DNA of 64,000 nucleotides from Rhizobium sp. GN54 (GCF_021026345.1 NZ_JAJNCZ010000002.1:558001-622000), one strand, 5' to 3'; shown: positions 51,996 through 63,208, counted from the stretch's first letter. Made by a program: numbers and translations. Notes: a model not told the origin generated them from the letters alone.

Positions 51996-52237
51996 CGGGC
52001 TTTTCAGACTTCTAAGCTTGCGGCCGTGGGAGGCTGCCTCGGGAGATAGGCCGTCTCGGCTTGGAATTTCAAGGGTTCGCACCGGATCGGCGAATCACCG
52101 GCAGTTTGCCAGATTTCGGCCGGTTTCGCGATTCGTTCTCGTCCGAGGCCGGCATCGCGCCGATGAAATCGTCGCCCGAGGATTGCGTCGCCGGACCCGG
52201 AATGGCAAGACTTGCCGCCCGAAGGGAGCCAGACTTG

Positions 52238-53146
52238 ATGCCGCAGTCCACAATTCATTGCCGCGCAGGGGCCGTTTTCGCGCGGTCGCGGCTTGTTCTG
52301 GCCGCAATCGTCATGTCCGCGCTGCCCGCAGTCTCCGCGCCCGCCGCCGAACTTGCGCCCTGGAAGGACGCGCTCTTCGCCTATCCGGCCGTCGTCGAGA
52401 GCAGCGACGGCGGGGCGCTTCGCGTCGTCGACTATCAGGAAATGCGCGACATCAACGGTCGCGACCAGGTGCCGGAGCGGCGCGCCAAGGCGGCCTATGT
52501 CTCGACATCGGTGAAGCGGCAGCAGGAGATCCTGACGATCCAGACGCCCGCCGGGCCGGTCGACGCCGCCGTCACCGGCAAACAGCAGGGAGCGGTCTTC
52601 TCCGTCATCTTCATCCACGGCCGCGGCGGCGACCGCAGGCTCGGCAACAATGACTGGAGCTTCGGCGGCAACTTCAACCGCCTCAAGAACCTCGCCGTCC
52701 GCAATGGCGGCGTCTACTACTCCGCCAGCGTCACGAGTTTCGACGAGAAGGGGGCGGCACGGATCGCAGGCCTGATCGCGGCGGCGCGGAAGAATTCCCC
52801 GGGGACGCCGGTCGTTCTTTCCTGCGCTTCCATGGGGAGCTTCATCTGCTGGCAGATCGCCCGCGATACCGCGGCGGTGGAAAACCTCGCCGGCATGATC
52901 GTCATGGGCGGCGCAACCGATCCTGCCTATGTCGGCAGTGCCGCCTACAAGGCGAAGCTACCCGTCTATTTCACCCATGGCGAGGCCGACAAGGTCTATG
53001 CGGCGCAGGACCAGGTCGCCCTGTTCCGCAAGCTGCTGGACGCGGGTGTCCCGACCCGGTTCGTCCTTTTCCGCACCGGATCGCACGGCACGCCGGTCCG
53101 CATGACCGACTGGCGCGAGACGCTGAACTGGATCTTCGCGCATTGA
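52238..53146 (+). CDS. Secreted alpha/beta hydrolase
   Basis: A 302-residue exported hydrolase. The signal peptide spans SRLVLAAIVMSALPAVSAPA (cleavage near APAAE). FSVIFIHGRGGDRRLG holds the oxyanion turn, and LSCASMGSFICW contains the nucleophile elbow C-x-S-x-G. THGEADKVY supplies the Asp, and GSHGTPVRMTDW the catalytic His. Substrate unknown. The ATG at 52238 has GGGAG nine bases upstream. A single-gene unit 95 bases before tpiA. Confidence 0.88.
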   Translation: MPQSTIHCRAGAVFARSRLVLAAIVMSALPAVSAPAAELAPWKDALFAYPAVVESSDGGALRVVDYQEMRDINGRDQVPERRAKAAYVSTSVKRQQEILTIQTPAGPVDAAVTGKQQGAVFSVIFIHGRGGDRRLGNNDWSFGGNFNRLKNLAVRNGGVYYSASVTSFDEKGAARIAGLIAAARKNSPGTPVVLSCASMGSFICWQIARDTAAVENLAGMIVMGGATDPAYVGSAAYKAKLPVYFTHGEADKVYAAQDQVALFRKLLDAGVPTRFVLFRTGSHGTPVRMTDWRETLNWIFAH

Positions 53147-53240
53147 TATGCGGGGGCTCCGGCTGGCTGGCGCCCCTTACTTTGACCGCGTCCATCTGCT
53201 AGGGCGCGCCCTTAGCCGAACGTAACCTTGAGGAGGCAAG

Positions 53241-54011
53241 ATGACCCCGGATGTGACACCGCTGGTGGCGGGAAACTGGAAGATGAACGGGACCCGCGAA
53301 TCGCTGAACGAGATCAAGGCGATGGCCGAGGGCGTGAAGGGACCGCTTTCGGAAAAGGTCGAGACGCTGATCTGCCCGCCGGTGACGTTGCTCTATGTCT
53401 CCACCGCGCTTTGCGAGGACAGCCCGCTGCTGATCGGCGCGCAGGACTGCCATGAGAAGGTGTCCGGCGCGCATACCGGCGATGTCTCCGCCGAGATGAT
53501 CGCCGACTGCTTCGGCACCCATGTCATCGTCGGCCATTCGGAGCGGCGTACCGACCATGGCGACAGCGACCGGCTGGTGCGCGCCAAGGCGGAGGCTGCG
53601 CATGCGGCCGATCTGGTGGCGATCGTCTGCATCGGCGAGACGGAAGCCGAGCGCAAGGGCGGCAGGACGCTCGAGGTTCTCAAATCCCAGCTTGCAGGTT
53701 CGGTTCCGGACGGCGCCACCGCCGCCGACACGGTGATTGCCTACGAGCCGGTCTGGGCGATCGGCACGGGACTGACGCCGACTGTGGCCGACGTCGCGGA
53801 GGCGCATGCCTTCATGCGCGCCGAACTGAAGGCGCGGTTCGGCGGGGAGGGGGCGAAGATGCGCATCCTCTACGGCGGCTCGGTGAAGCCCGCAAATGCC
53901 GGGGAACTGATGGCGGTGGAGAATGTCGACGGTGCCCTGGTCGGCGGTGCGAGCTTGAAATCCGTTGATTTCCTTGCCATCTACCGCGCTTACGAAGAAC
54001 TGGTGGCCTGA
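53241..54011 (+). CDS. tpiA: Triosephosphate isomerase
   Basis: Interconverts dihydroxyacetone phosphate and glyceraldehyde 3-phosphate. The 256-residue TIM barrel has catalytic residues Asn12 and Lys14 (AGNWKMNGT), His99 in VGHSERR and Glu169 in [11 protein letters not shown], and the phosphate-binding [17 protein letters not shown] precedes the ATG. Many rhizobia carry a second tpi gene for erythritol catabolism; the linkage to secG and pyrG identifies this as the housekeeping gene. Confidence 0.98.
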   Translation: MTPDVTPLVAGNWKMNGTRESLNEIKAMAEGVKGPLSEKVETLICPPVTLLYVSTALCEDSPLLIGAQDCHEKVSGAHTGDVSAEMIADCFGTHVIVGHSERRTDHGDSDRLVRAKAEAAHAADLVAIVCIGETEAERKGGRTLEVLKSQLAGSVPDGATAADTVIAYEPVWAIGTGLTPTVADVAEAHAFMRAELKARFGGEGAKMRILYGGSVKPANAGELMAVENVDGALVGGASLKSVDFLAIYRAYEELVA

Positions 54012-54106
54012 AGGCGGCAATTGTCGCGCAGGGCTTGGAATGGCCGGCGGCTTGGTATATTGAGCCGCCAATCTCCTCGTTTGTGCCTTCGGGCAGGATC
54101 TTACTC

Positions 54107-54571
54107 ATGCAGACCATATTGCTTGTCATCTATCTCATGGTCGTCGTGGCGCTGATCGGCATCGTGCTGGTCCAGCGGTCCGAAGGCGGCGGCCTCGGCA
54201 TCGGCGGCGGCTCCGGCTTCATGTCGGCGCGCGGCGCGGCCAATGCCCTGACCCGGACGACGGCGATCCTTGCGACGCTGTTCTTCGTGCTGGCGCTCGC
54301 CATGGGCATCCTGTCGCGCTACGAGACACAGCCGACCGACATTCTCGACCGGATCCCCGGAACGACGGGCACCGGCAACGGCGTACTGGATTCGCTCGGC
54401 GGCGAGGCGACGCCCTCGACCGAGCAGCCGGCCCCGACAACCCCGGCCGCACCTGCTGCACCGGCGGCCAATGACGGCGTGCCGACCGATAGCGGTGCGG
54501 CGCCGGCGACCGGCGGTGCTGCCGCTCCGGCGGCGCCCGCCCCGAACACGGGCGTGCCGACAGGACAATAA
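54107..54571 (+). CDS. secG: Protein translocase subunit SecG
   Basis: SecG is the auxiliary membrane subunit of the SecYEG channel. The 154-residue protein has two transmembrane helices (ILLVIYLMVVVALIGIVL and ATLFFVLALAMGIL) flanking the typical glycine-rich loop GGGLGIGGGSGF. After residue 90 it has a long Ala/Pro/Thr-rich tail, much larger than enterobacterial SecG but usual in alphaproteobacteria. AGGA is eight bases before the ATG. A perfect terminator follows. Located between tpiA and pyrG. Confidence 0.96.
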   Translation: MQTILLVIYLMVVVALIGIVLVQRSEGGGLGIGGGSGFMSARGAANALTRTTAILATLFFVLALAMGILSRYETQPTDILDRIPGTTGTGNGVLDSLGGEATPSTEQPAPTTPAAPAAPAANDGVPTDSGAAPATGGAAAPAAPAPNTGVPTGQ

Positions 54572-54592
54572 GCGTCGGAAACGACGTGAACT

Positions 54593-54627
54593 GGCCGGCG
54601 GGCGAAAAGTCCGCCGGCCTTCTTTTT
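54593..54627 (+). terminator. Rho-independent terminator after secG
   Basis: GGCCGGCGG (54593-54601) and CCGCCGGCC (54611-54619) form a perfect 9-bp stem, followed by TTCTTTTT. It separates tpiA-secG from pyrG. Confidence 0.9.
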
Positions 54628-54633
54628 GTGTAG

Positions 54634-56349
<1,716 letters not shown>

Positions 56350-56670
56350 ACCTCGCAAGCAAGGTTTTTGTTTCTGTGGCCCGGTGGGCCGGGTTGTCCC
56401 GCGGAGAAAGCCTTGCCCCCGGCGTCCATGTTGTCGAACCGCCCACCAATGCCCTCGTCTTACCGGCCTTGAGCCGGTATCCAGCCCGCGCAAGTCCTTG
56501 CGCGATAAGTCACTTTTCGCACCGCGGACGCGGCGCGGCTGGACCCCGGATCAGGTCCGGGGTGACGAGAAGTGCGAGATTTCGTCGACAGGAACGTGTT
56601 TGTCAGCAGGCTGCTGCGCGGCGGTAGCGCCGAGCGCTTCCGTATCCGCGTACCGGTGGTTCCTCCAGGT
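56350..56670. other. Intergenic region with a CCCCGGA/TCCGGGG palindrome
   Basis: 321 bases between pyrG and the convergent phospholipid operon. CCCCGGA-TCAGG-TCCGGGG (56544-56562), inside GGACCCCGGATCAGGTCCGG, is of the type widely repeated in alphaproteobacterial intergenic regions (from memory); no second copy was noticed here. No ORF, and no clear T-run terminator for either side. Confidence 0.6.
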
Positions 56671-57315
56671 TCAGCCGCCGTTGCGCAGCCTGCGGACCAG
56701 CGTGCGCCCGCGCCGGAGCGCGGTGAGCGCTGCGCCCACGGCGACGATCCAGAGGGCTGCCTCGATGATCGCCTGCTGCCGGTCCCAGGCGACCGCGAGC
56801 GCCGAGAGGACGGCAGCCGCTGTCATGACCGCCATGCGGTGCTGCTTGGCCATCGGGCCGGAGAAGTCGCCGGGGGCGCCGCTGGCGCGGCCGAGTTCGC
56901 GGATATAGGCGGTCAGCACGGCGAAGGCGGCGGCCGACCAGCCGAGTGCAGGCAGGCCGATGCCGTAGCCGGCGCCGGCAAGGATGAGGATGTCGGCGAT
57001 CCGGTCGGGGAACTCGTTCCAGAAGGGCCCGTCGGCCTCGGCCTTGCCGCCCTCAACGGCGACCATGCCGTCGAAGAGATTGCAGAGCAGGCGCAACTGG
57101 CAGAAGAGGGCTGCTCCGAGCAGCAGAATGACGGCGAGGGCGCCTTCCTGCGGTGGCGCGAGCCAGAAGCAGGCGCCGGCAAAGGCGGCCGCGGCCATGC
57201 TGGCCTGCGAGATGCGGTTGGGCGTGATCGACCGGGCGGCGAGCGCGCGGGCGATCGACCTCGCCCATTGCGTATCGCGGCTGGAAAGGGGGCGGCGGTC
57301 TCCACTGGCGGTCAT
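56671..57315 (-). CDS. CDP-alcohol phosphatidyltransferase-family protein with altered signature
   Basis: A 214-residue, multi-helix membrane protein. The family motif is normally D-x2-D-G-x2-A-R-x8-12-G-x3-D-x3-D. Here it reads N79-L-F-D82-G-M-V-A86-V87, then D104-R-I-A-D108 in EFPDRIADIL: the first Asp is Asn, the Arg is Val and the second Gly is replaced (Asn100). The rest of the fold, with ITPNRIS before it, is kept. It may transfer a phosphatidyl group from CDP-diacylglycerol to an unknown alcohol, or be a variant subfamily. It overlaps the preceding gene by four bases; last gene of the operon. Confidence 0.8.
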   Translation of the reverse strand: MTASGDRRPLSSRDTQWARSIARALAARSITPNRISQASMAAAAFAGACFWLAPPQEGALAVILLLGAALFCQLRLLCNLFDGMVAVEGGKAEADGPFWNEFPDRIADILILAGAGYGIGLPALGWSAAAFAVLTAYIRELGRASGAPGDFSGPMAKQHRMAVMTAAAVLSALAVAWDRQQAIIEAALWIVAVGAALTALRRGRTLVRRLRNGG

Positions 57316-57704
57316 GGCGTGCGCTGCTCCTTGCGGTAGAGCGAATAGCTGTAGAGGGCGGCATAGCCCGTCGAGACGAGCAGGGGAAGGGCGATCGTGC
57401 CCGCCAATTCCGGCGTACTGGCGAGCAGGTGAACCGCGAGCAGCAACGTGGCCGAGACGGCGATCGCGACGGCGGGCGGCGCGAAGAGCGCTGCCGCACC
57501 CTCAAGGTTTCGGGCGAGCCGCTCGATCATGGACTTGAGGAACAGCGTGATCAGCGCGGAGAGCATGCCCTGCACGGCGCCGGCCGTCAGCATCCGGGAC
57601 AGGCCGTGATCGCGGTTGGCGAACAGCGCCCCGCCCATGGCGAGAAAGGCACCCGCCATGTGACCGAGGCTGCTGCCGGCCAGCCGGCGGACGGCGCCGG
57701 TCAT
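57312..57704 (-). CDS. Hypothetical membrane protein (130 aa) of the phospholipid operon
   Basis: A 130-residue protein with about four transmembrane helices (LGHMAGAFLAMGGALFA, AGAVQGMLSALITLFL, FAPPAVAIAVSATLLLAVHLL, IALPLLVSTGYAALYSYSLY, each quoted separately). No recognised domain. It begins ATG overlapping the cdsA stop (ATGA) and ends overlapping the CDP-alcohol transferase start (ATGA), so it is certainly translated with them and likely a partner or flippase-like component (inference). Confidence 0.85.
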   Translation of the reverse strand: MTGAVRRLAGSSLGHMAGAFLAMGGALFANRDHGLSRMLTAGAVQGMLSALITLFLKSMIERLARNLEGAAALFAPPAVAIAVSATLLLAVHLLASTPELAGTIALPLLVSTGYAALYSYSLYRKEQRTP

Positions 57705-58651
57705 GCCAGCGACCAGCCGTAGCGGACGATATGGAAGAAGACCGGTGCGGAGAAGATCACCGAGTCGAGCCGGTCGATCAGTCCGCCGTGACCCTCGACG
57801 ATATGGCCCCAGTCCTTGACGCCGCGATCGCGCTTGATCGCCGACATGACGAGCCCGCCGAAAAAGCCCATCAGGGTCACGACAAGTGCTAGAAGTCCGG
57901 CCTGCAGCGGCGTGAATGGCGTAATCCACCAGAGCGCCGCGCCGATCAGCGTCGCGCTCGCCACGCCGCCGAGGAAGCCCTCGACGGTCTTGGAGGGCGA
58001 CAGGCGCGGGGCGATCCTGGTGCGGCCGAAGAGCTTGCCCCAGACATATTGCAGCACGTCGCTCATCTGGACGACGATGACGAGGAAGGCGATCAGCAGG
58101 ACGTTGCGCCCCTCGTAGCCCGGGATCTGCAGCGTCAGCAGGGCCGGCACGTGGGAAATGCAGAAGACGCAGATCATCAGGGCCCACTGGACCTCGGCGA
58201 CCCGGTCGAGGAACCGCTCCGTGTCGCCGCGCAGGACCGCTGCGATCGGCATCAGCAGGAAGGCATAGACGGGGATGAAGATCGCATAGAGGCCGTACCA
58301 GTCGGTCGCCACCAAATAATATTGCACCGGCAGCACGACGAAGAAGGCGGCGGCCAGGGCCCAGTGGTCGGCGCGGCGGGTGCGGGTCAGCGTCACGAAT
58401 TCGCGCAAGGCTGCGAACGAGCAGAAGGCGAAGAGGACGATCACGCCGGCACGACCGGCCAGAAACGCAATTCCGATCAGCGCCACCATGACCCACCACG
58501 CGTTGATGCGTGCGTTCAGGTTCTCGATGGAGGCATTGCTGCGATCCGGCGACAGCCGGCGCTGCAGCACCTGACCGATGACGGTCGCGACGATCAGGAA
58601 GGCGCAGATGCCGAGCACGAGCGTGAGGAGATCGGAGCGGGCCTCGGTCAT
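57701..58651 (-). CDS. CdsA-type phosphatidate cytidylyltransferase
   Basis: A 316-residue integral membrane protein with about eight helices. RLSPSKTVEGFLGG and the C-terminal IKRDRGVKDWGHIVEGHGGLIDRLDS (in part: SAIKRDRGVKDWG, GHGGLIDRLDS) are the CDP-diglyceride synthase signature. It makes CDP-diacylglycerol from CTP and phosphatidic acid. The housekeeping cdsA in rhizobia lies elsewhere (near lpxD/bamA), so this is probably a second copy dedicated to the operon's transferase. Starts four bases inside the plsC-like gene. Confidence 0.92.
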   Translation of the reverse strand: MTEARSDLLTLVLGICAFLIVATVIGQVLQRRLSPDRSNASIENLNARINAWWVMVALIGIAFLAGRAGVIVLFAFCSFAALREFVTLTRTRRADHWALAAAFFVVLPVQYYLVATDWYGLYAIFIPVYAFLLMPIAAVLRGDTERFLDRVAEVQWALMICVFCISHVPALLTLQIPGYEGRNVLLIAFLVIVVQMSDVLQYVWGKLFGRTRIAPRLSPSKTVEGFLGGVASATLIGAALWWITPFTPLQAGLLALVVTLMGFFGGLVMSAIKRDRGVKDWGHIVEGHGGLIDRLDSVIFSAPVFFHIVRYGWSLA

Positions 58652-59349
58652 GCGGCGGTGTCCGTGTGCGGCGAGAGCGACAGGAGGGCGGCGCGGGCGC
58701 GGTCGAGGAAATCCTGCTTGGGCTCGTCGGCGTGCACGCGCAGCGGCTCGCCGAAGGTCACGGTGCAGATCAGCGGGATCGGCACGAACTCGCCCTTCGG
58801 CATGACGCGGTTGAGGTTGCTGATCCAGACGGGGACGAGCTCGACGTCCGGCCGCAGCCTCGACAGGTGATAAAGCCCGCTCTTGAACGGCAGCAGCGGA
58901 TCTTCGGTTTGGTTGCGGGTCCCCTCGGGGAAGAGGATCAGCGAGGCGCCTTCGTCGAGCGTGCCGGCCATGCGGGCGACCGGATCTTCGCTGCGGGTCT
59001 CCTGCTGGCGCTCGATCAGCACCGCGTTGAAGACGTCGCGGCCGATAAAGCGCGTCAGCCGCGATTTCAGCCAGTATTCCGCGCCGGCCACCGGCCGTGT
59101 CCGGCGGCGCTCGCGCGGCGGCAGGACGGTCCAGATCAGGATGAAGTCGCCATGGCTGCTGTGGTTGGCGAAATAGACGTGCTGGCGCGCCGGCGGGCCG
59201 GCGGGCGACCAGTTGGCGCGGACGGCGGTGACCGCACGGGCAAACAGCAGGATCAGCGTCGAGACGGGACCGGCGATCGGGTGGCGGCCGCGGCGGTGCG
59301 TGTCGGCGGATGTCCGGTCAGGGGATGCCACGTCTGTGTCTGTCGCCAT
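58648..59349 (-). CDS. 1-acyl-sn-glycerol-3-phosphate acyltransferase (PlsC-like)
   Basis: A 233-residue acyltransferase. FANHSSHGDFILIW contains the NHxSHxD-type motif (His, Asp), LILFPEGTRNQTED is motif 3 (FPEGTR) and LVPVWISNLNRVMPKG the final motif. It would make phosphatidic acid from lysophosphatidate, feeding the CdsA-type enzyme encoded next. The ATG at 59349 was chosen over one 23 codons upstream. The four genes overlap successively by four bases, so they form a tight operon: acyltransferase, cytidylyltransferase, membrane protein, CDP-alcohol transferase. Confidence 0.92.
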   Translation of the reverse strand: MATDTDVASPDRTSADTHRRGRHPIAGPVSTLILLFARAVTAVRANWSPAGPPARQHVYFANHSSHGDFILIWTVLPPRERRRTRPVAGAEYWLKSRLTRFIGRDVFNAVLIERQQETRSEDPVARMAGTLDEGASLILFPEGTRNQTEDPLLPFKSGLYHLSRLRPDVELVPVWISNLNRVMPKGEFVPIPLICTVTFGEPLRVHADEPKQDFLDRARAALLSLSPHTDTAA

Positions 59350-59542
59350 CTTGCTCGTGTTTCTGGTCCGGGCCCGGCCTGCGTCTCTTTCCGGCCAACC
59401 GGGGTCTTTCGCTCTCACGTTTGAGGCGGCCGGATTATTCCGGCGAAAAGTCGCCCGCCGGTCGATCAGGACCGGGGGGCGATCTTACGATAAACGTTGC
59501 CGGCGGGGGACGTCATGTCCCCCGCCGGCAATCCGGCTGGCT

Positions 59543-61111
59543 TCACTCAGCCGGCGGCAACTCGCTGACATCCATCGTCTGCAGCCTGTCGCCGATTGCT
59601 GGCGCGTCACCCGGCGTGGCTCGGCCGCGCCGGGAATTCTCCGAGATATCGATGATCGGCTGCGACGCCCCGCTGCGCGCCATCGACGGCACCGGTTCGA
59701 GGTCGCTCTCCTGGAGGAGTGTCGCGGGGCCATTGCCGGCGCGGTCGCCGCGGGCGGCCTCCAGCTGACCCGTCAGGATCGCCCGATCGGTGCGGAGCTG
59801 GCGGATCTCAGATTTGGCGATCTCGAGGCTCGTGCGCAACTGGCTGATCTCGTGGCGGTCGGTATCGGCGCGCGTCTCCATGTCACGGCGTGCTTCCTCC
59901 CAGTCGCGGTCGCGCTGGTTGCGCACACCCTCGAATTCGCGCAGCTTCAGCGTGAGTTCGCCGTTCTGCATGGCGAGGTCGCGGCGGGCATTCTCGCTTT
60001 CGCTGCCGACGGCACGGGCGCGCGCCAGTTCGTCCGCCAGCCGTTCGGCGCGGGCGGTGGTCGACTGCATCTCGCTCTTGGTTCGTTTCAGCTCGGCCCG
60101 CGTCGTGCGCAGTTCCTCGTCCGTCATGCGGTTGCGGCCATTGGCGGTCGCCAGCAGCTTCTCGGCCAGTTCCGCCTTGGAGCCGATCGCCTCCTGACGC
60201 GTGTTCATGTGCGCGATCTGCAGTGCGGTCGTGTTCTGGACGCCCTCCAGCTCCTCTTCGAGGTTGCGGTTCTTCTCCTCTAGAACGGTGATCTCCTGGC
60301 GAAGACCGGTGACGTTCGCCTGCAGGCTGCGAACGAGGGATTCCTGCTGGGTCAGCGTGTTCTTCAGCTGGCTCCTTTCCTCGTTCTGGCGCGTCAACTC
60401 GCGCGCCTGCGCGGCGGTCTCCCGGCGCGAGGTCTCGATCAGCAACTGGTGGGCGGTGGATTCGACGTCGAATTTCTCCCGCAGCGCCGAGAGTTCGCGG
60501 CTGCGGATCTCCAGCTCCCTCTGGGTGCGCTTCATCAGCGCGTTCGCCTCGTCGAACTGGCCGCTCCTGTCGGACATCTCGCGTTCGGCATCGGCCAGCC
60601 GCATCTCCACGATGGAGAGTTCTTCGCAGGTGACACCGTGCAGCGCCTGGAGCTTGACGAATTCCTGCCGGATCGCGTCGATCTCGACACGCAGCTGGGC
60701 GTTGCTGGCGCGGACCTCCTTGTTGTCGGAGGCAAGCCGGCCGTTGTCCTGTTCAAGCCTCTTGCGGGTTCCTGTCTCGTGCTCCAGAAGCGACCCGAGC
60801 CGGTTGCATTCGGATCGTAGCCCGCCGACTTCCGACAGCAGGCGCGCATGGCCGGTGACCAGCGTCGACACGCGATCCTGCACGTGGACGAGCGTCGTGA
60901 CGAGCTCCTCGGAGGATTGCTTGTTTTCCTCCAGCGCCAGGCCGAAGGCCTCGAAGTCGAGCGGATCGGCGGATGCGGCAGGCGCCAGCGGATCGACGGG
61001 CGACGAAGCGGATACGGACGTGCCGCCCGTGGCATGTCCATCCGGCCCGTACCGGGTTGCAGGATTGGCGGCATGCCGGCCGCTGTCCTCACTACGACGA
61101 AAAAGGTTCAT
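59543..61111 (-). CDS. Large coiled-coil protein
   Basis: A 522-residue cytoplasmic protein. After a 60-residue low-complexity head, residues about 60-470 form an almost unbroken predicted coiled coil rich in Glu, Arg, Leu and Ala (for instance NLEEELEGVQNTTALQIAHM, RAELKRTKSEMQSTTARAER). A short Pro/Ser-rich tail ends MDVSELPPAE. This resembles filament-forming or polar scaffold proteins (crescentin-like, Apolar-growth rings), but I see no decisive homology. The start at 61111 has GAGGG six bases upstream; ATG 61117 is also in frame. Divergent from VOC-kdsA. Confidence 0.85.
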   Translation of the reverse strand: MNLFRRSEDSGRHAANPATRYGPDGHATGGTSVSASSPVDPLAPAASADPLDFEAFGLALEENKQSSEELVTTLVHVQDRVSTLVTGHARLLSEVGGLRSECNRLGSLLEHETGTRKRLEQDNGRLASDNKEVRASNAQLRVEIDAIRQEFVKLQALHGVTCEELSIVEMRLADAEREMSDRSGQFDEANALMKRTQRELEIRSRELSALREKFDVESTAHQLLIETSRRETAAQARELTRQNEERSQLKNTLTQQESLVRSLQANVTGLRQEITVLEEKNRNLEEELEGVQNTTALQIAHMNTRQEAIGSKAELAEKLLATANGRNRMTDEELRTTRAELKRTKSEMQSTTARAERLADELARARAVGSESENARRDLAMQNGELTLKLREFEGVRNQRDRDWEEARRDMETRADTDRHEISQLRTSLEIAKSEIRQLRTDRAILTGQLEAARGDRAGNGPATLLQESDLEPVPSMARSGASQPIIDISENSRRGRATPGDAPAIGDRLQTMDVSELPPAE

Positions 61112-61452
61112 GACCATCCCTCAGCCCCTGGGCGACGTCAAACTGTCTTGCAATCCGTCACCCCGCCCCAGGGGCCTCGAACTGCGCATTTACTTCCGTA
61201 TTTCAGCATGTTCGCATGGTTGGCCCGCTTCCGGGCCTTGTCGCGAGCAGGTAAGCCGCTCGCGGCAAAATTGTCAAAACGGGATGATGCACCGAACGAG
61301 GCGGCCGGGGGTAATCAACAGCTTTATTTTGTGCCGCCGAGGTGGGTTGCAACCTGACGTTACGGTAGTTTAGCGGATGCTTTTCCGCCCCCGCGCCCGC
61401 CCGCATGCGCCGCCCTTGCAATGCGGTTCCAAAAAGGGCAAAGCACGGGCCA
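61112..61452. other. Divergent intergenic region coiled-coil gene / VOC gene
   Basis: 341 bases that must hold both promoters. An AT-richer patch (AACAGCTTTATTTTGTGCC, around 61318) stands out. No ORF supported. Confidence 0.5.
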
Positions 61453-62367
61453 ATGGATGAGCCCCGGATCCCCTTCATGCGTGCGAAGCCAAAGACAGCG
61501 CGTCCGATCGATCACCTGGTCCTGCCGGTCAGCGAGATCGCGGCGGCGCGGCAACGGCTGACTATGCTGGGTTTCACGGTCGCAGCCGATGCGCACCATC
61601 CTTTCGGCACGGAGAATTGCTGCGTCTTTCTCGCCGACGGCAGCTATCTGGAACCGCTCGGGATCGCCAACCGCGAGGACTGCGAGGCAGCGGCGCGGGC
61701 GGGCAACGTCTTCGTCGGACGGGACCAGGCCTTCCGCTTCCGCCGCGGCGCCGAAGGGTTTTCGGGGATCGCCATGGCGAGCGAGGACGCGCGCGGCGAC
61801 GACGCCCGCTATCGGGCCGAGGGTCTTTCTGGCGGCGGGATGCTGGAATTCTCGCGCGACATGCAGCTGCCCGACGGCAGCAGTGCCACCGGCAGCTTCC
61901 GGCTCGCCTTTGCCGCCGATGTACGCTCGCCCGATTTCTTCTTCTTCGCCTCGCAGCGGCTCGTCGCCCTGCCTTCGGATCGCAAGGCGCTGGAGCGGCA
62001 TCCCAACGGTGCCGTTGCGCTGTCGGAGGTGGTGCTGTCGGAGCAGAACCCGACCGATTTCCAGTATCTACTGCAGACGGCTGCGGACGAGCGCGAGGTC
62101 GAGGCCCATTCCTTCGGCATGAGCGTGGATACGCCGCGCGGCCGCATCAGCGTGCTCAATTTCGCCGGGATGCAGGGCTTCTATGGCATCGAGCCGAAGT
62201 CGACCGATCGCGGGCTGAAGGGCGAGGCGGTGGTGTTCCGGGTGGAGGATCTCGGTCGCTGCCGCAGGCATCTGGAAGACAACGCCATCGAATATGTGGA
62301 GCGCGGCGGCCGCCTGCTGGTGCCGGCCGCGCCGGGGCAGGGTGCCCTTTTCGTCTTTGGAGATTGA
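61453..62367 (+). CDS. VOC-family (glyoxalase-like) protein
   Basis: About 304 residues with two vicinal-oxygen-chelate modules: the first [21 protein letters not shown] and [14 protein letters not shown], the second around [20 protein letters not shown] and [17 protein letters not shown]. It fits the Glyoxalase_3-like branch found next to kdsA in rhizobia. Metal ligands and substrate are not clear. The start is uncertain (ATG at 61453 or 61477; both lack a strong ribosome site). It ends one base before kdsA, so they are co-transcribed. Confidence 0.85.
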   Translation: MDEPRIPFMRAKPKTARPIDHLVLPVSEIAAARQRLTMLGFTVAADAHHPFGTENCCVFLADGSYLEPLGIANREDCEAAARAGNVFVGRDQAFRFRRGAEGFSGIAMASEDARGDDARYRAEGLSGGGMLEFSRDMQLPDGSSATGSFRLAFAADVRSPDFFFFASQRLVALPSDRKALERHPNGAVALSEVVLSEQNPTDFQYLLQTAADEREVEAHSFGMSVDTPRGRISVLNFAGMQGFYGIEPKSTDRGLKGEAVVFRVEDLGRCRRHLEDNAIEYVERGGRLLVPAAPGQGALFVFGD

Positions 62368-62368
62368 T

Positions 62369-63208
62369 ATGGAAACCAATGCAGTCGTCACCGCCGGGGA
62401 AGGCAGGGGCAAGGTCACGTTCTCGCAGAAGGAGCGGCTGACGCTGATCGCCGGTCCCTGCCAGATGGAGAGCCGCGACCATGCCTTCATGATCGCTGGC
62501 ACGCTGAAGGAACTGTGCGGCAAGCTCGGCATGGGCCTCGTCTACAAGTCGTCGTACGACAAGGCAAACCGCACCTCGCTTTCGGGCAAGCGCGGCATCG
62601 GCCTGGAGAAGGCGATGGAGATCTTTTCCGACCTGAAGGCGGAATTCGGCTTTCCGGTCCTGACCGACATTCACACCGAGGAACAGTGCGCCCTGGTGGC
62701 GCCGACCGTCGACGTCCTGCAGATCCCGGCCTTCCTGTCGCGCCAGACCGACCTGCTCGTCGCGGCCGCAAAGACCGGGCGTGTCATCAACGTCAAGAAG
62801 GGGCAGTTCCTGGCGCCCTGGGACATGAAGAACGTGCTGGCGAAATTCACCGACAGCGGCAATCCGAACGTGCTGCTCTGCGAACGCGGCGCCTCCTTCG
62901 GCTACAACACGCTCGTCTCCGACATGCGCTCGCTGCCGATCATGGCCGCGCTCGGCGCGCCGGTCGTGTTCGACGCCACCCATTCCGTGCAGCAGCCGGG
63001 CGGGCAGGGCGGTTCCTCCGGCGGCCAGCGCGAGTTCGTCGAGACGCTGGCGCGGGCGGCGGTCGCCGTCGGCGTCGCCGGCGTCTTCATCGAGACGCAC
63101 GAGGATCCGGACAACGCGCCCTCGGACGGACCAAACATGGTGCCGCTGAAGGACATGCCGCGGCTTCTGGAAAAGCTGCTGGCCTTCGACGCCGTCGCCA
63201 AGGGCTGA
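62369..63208 (+). CDS. kdsA: 3-deoxy-D-manno-octulosonate 8-phosphate synthase
   Basis: Condenses phosphoenolpyruvate with arabinose 5-phosphate to make Kdo 8-phosphate for lipopolysaccharide. The 279-residue product has [55 protein letters not shown] and the late [12 protein letters not shown], all KdsA motifs. The ATG at 62369 lies one base after the VOC stop; a GGAG precedes it. Eno, which makes phosphoenolpyruvate, is encoded 144 bases downstream. Confidence 0.97.
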   Translation: METNAVVTAGEGRGKVTFSQKERLTLIAGPCQMESRDHAFMIAGTLKELCGKLGMGLVYKSSYDKANRTSLSGKRGIGLEKAMEIFSDLKAEFGFPVLTDIHTEEQCALVAPTVDVLQIPAFLSRQTDLLVAAAKTGRVINVKKGQFLAPWDMKNVLAKFTDSGNPNVLLCERGASFGYNTLVSDMRSLPIMAALGAPVVFDATHSVQQPGGQGGSSGGQREFVETLARAAVAVGVAGVFIETHEDPDNAPSDGPNMVPLKDMPRLLEKLLAFDAVAKG

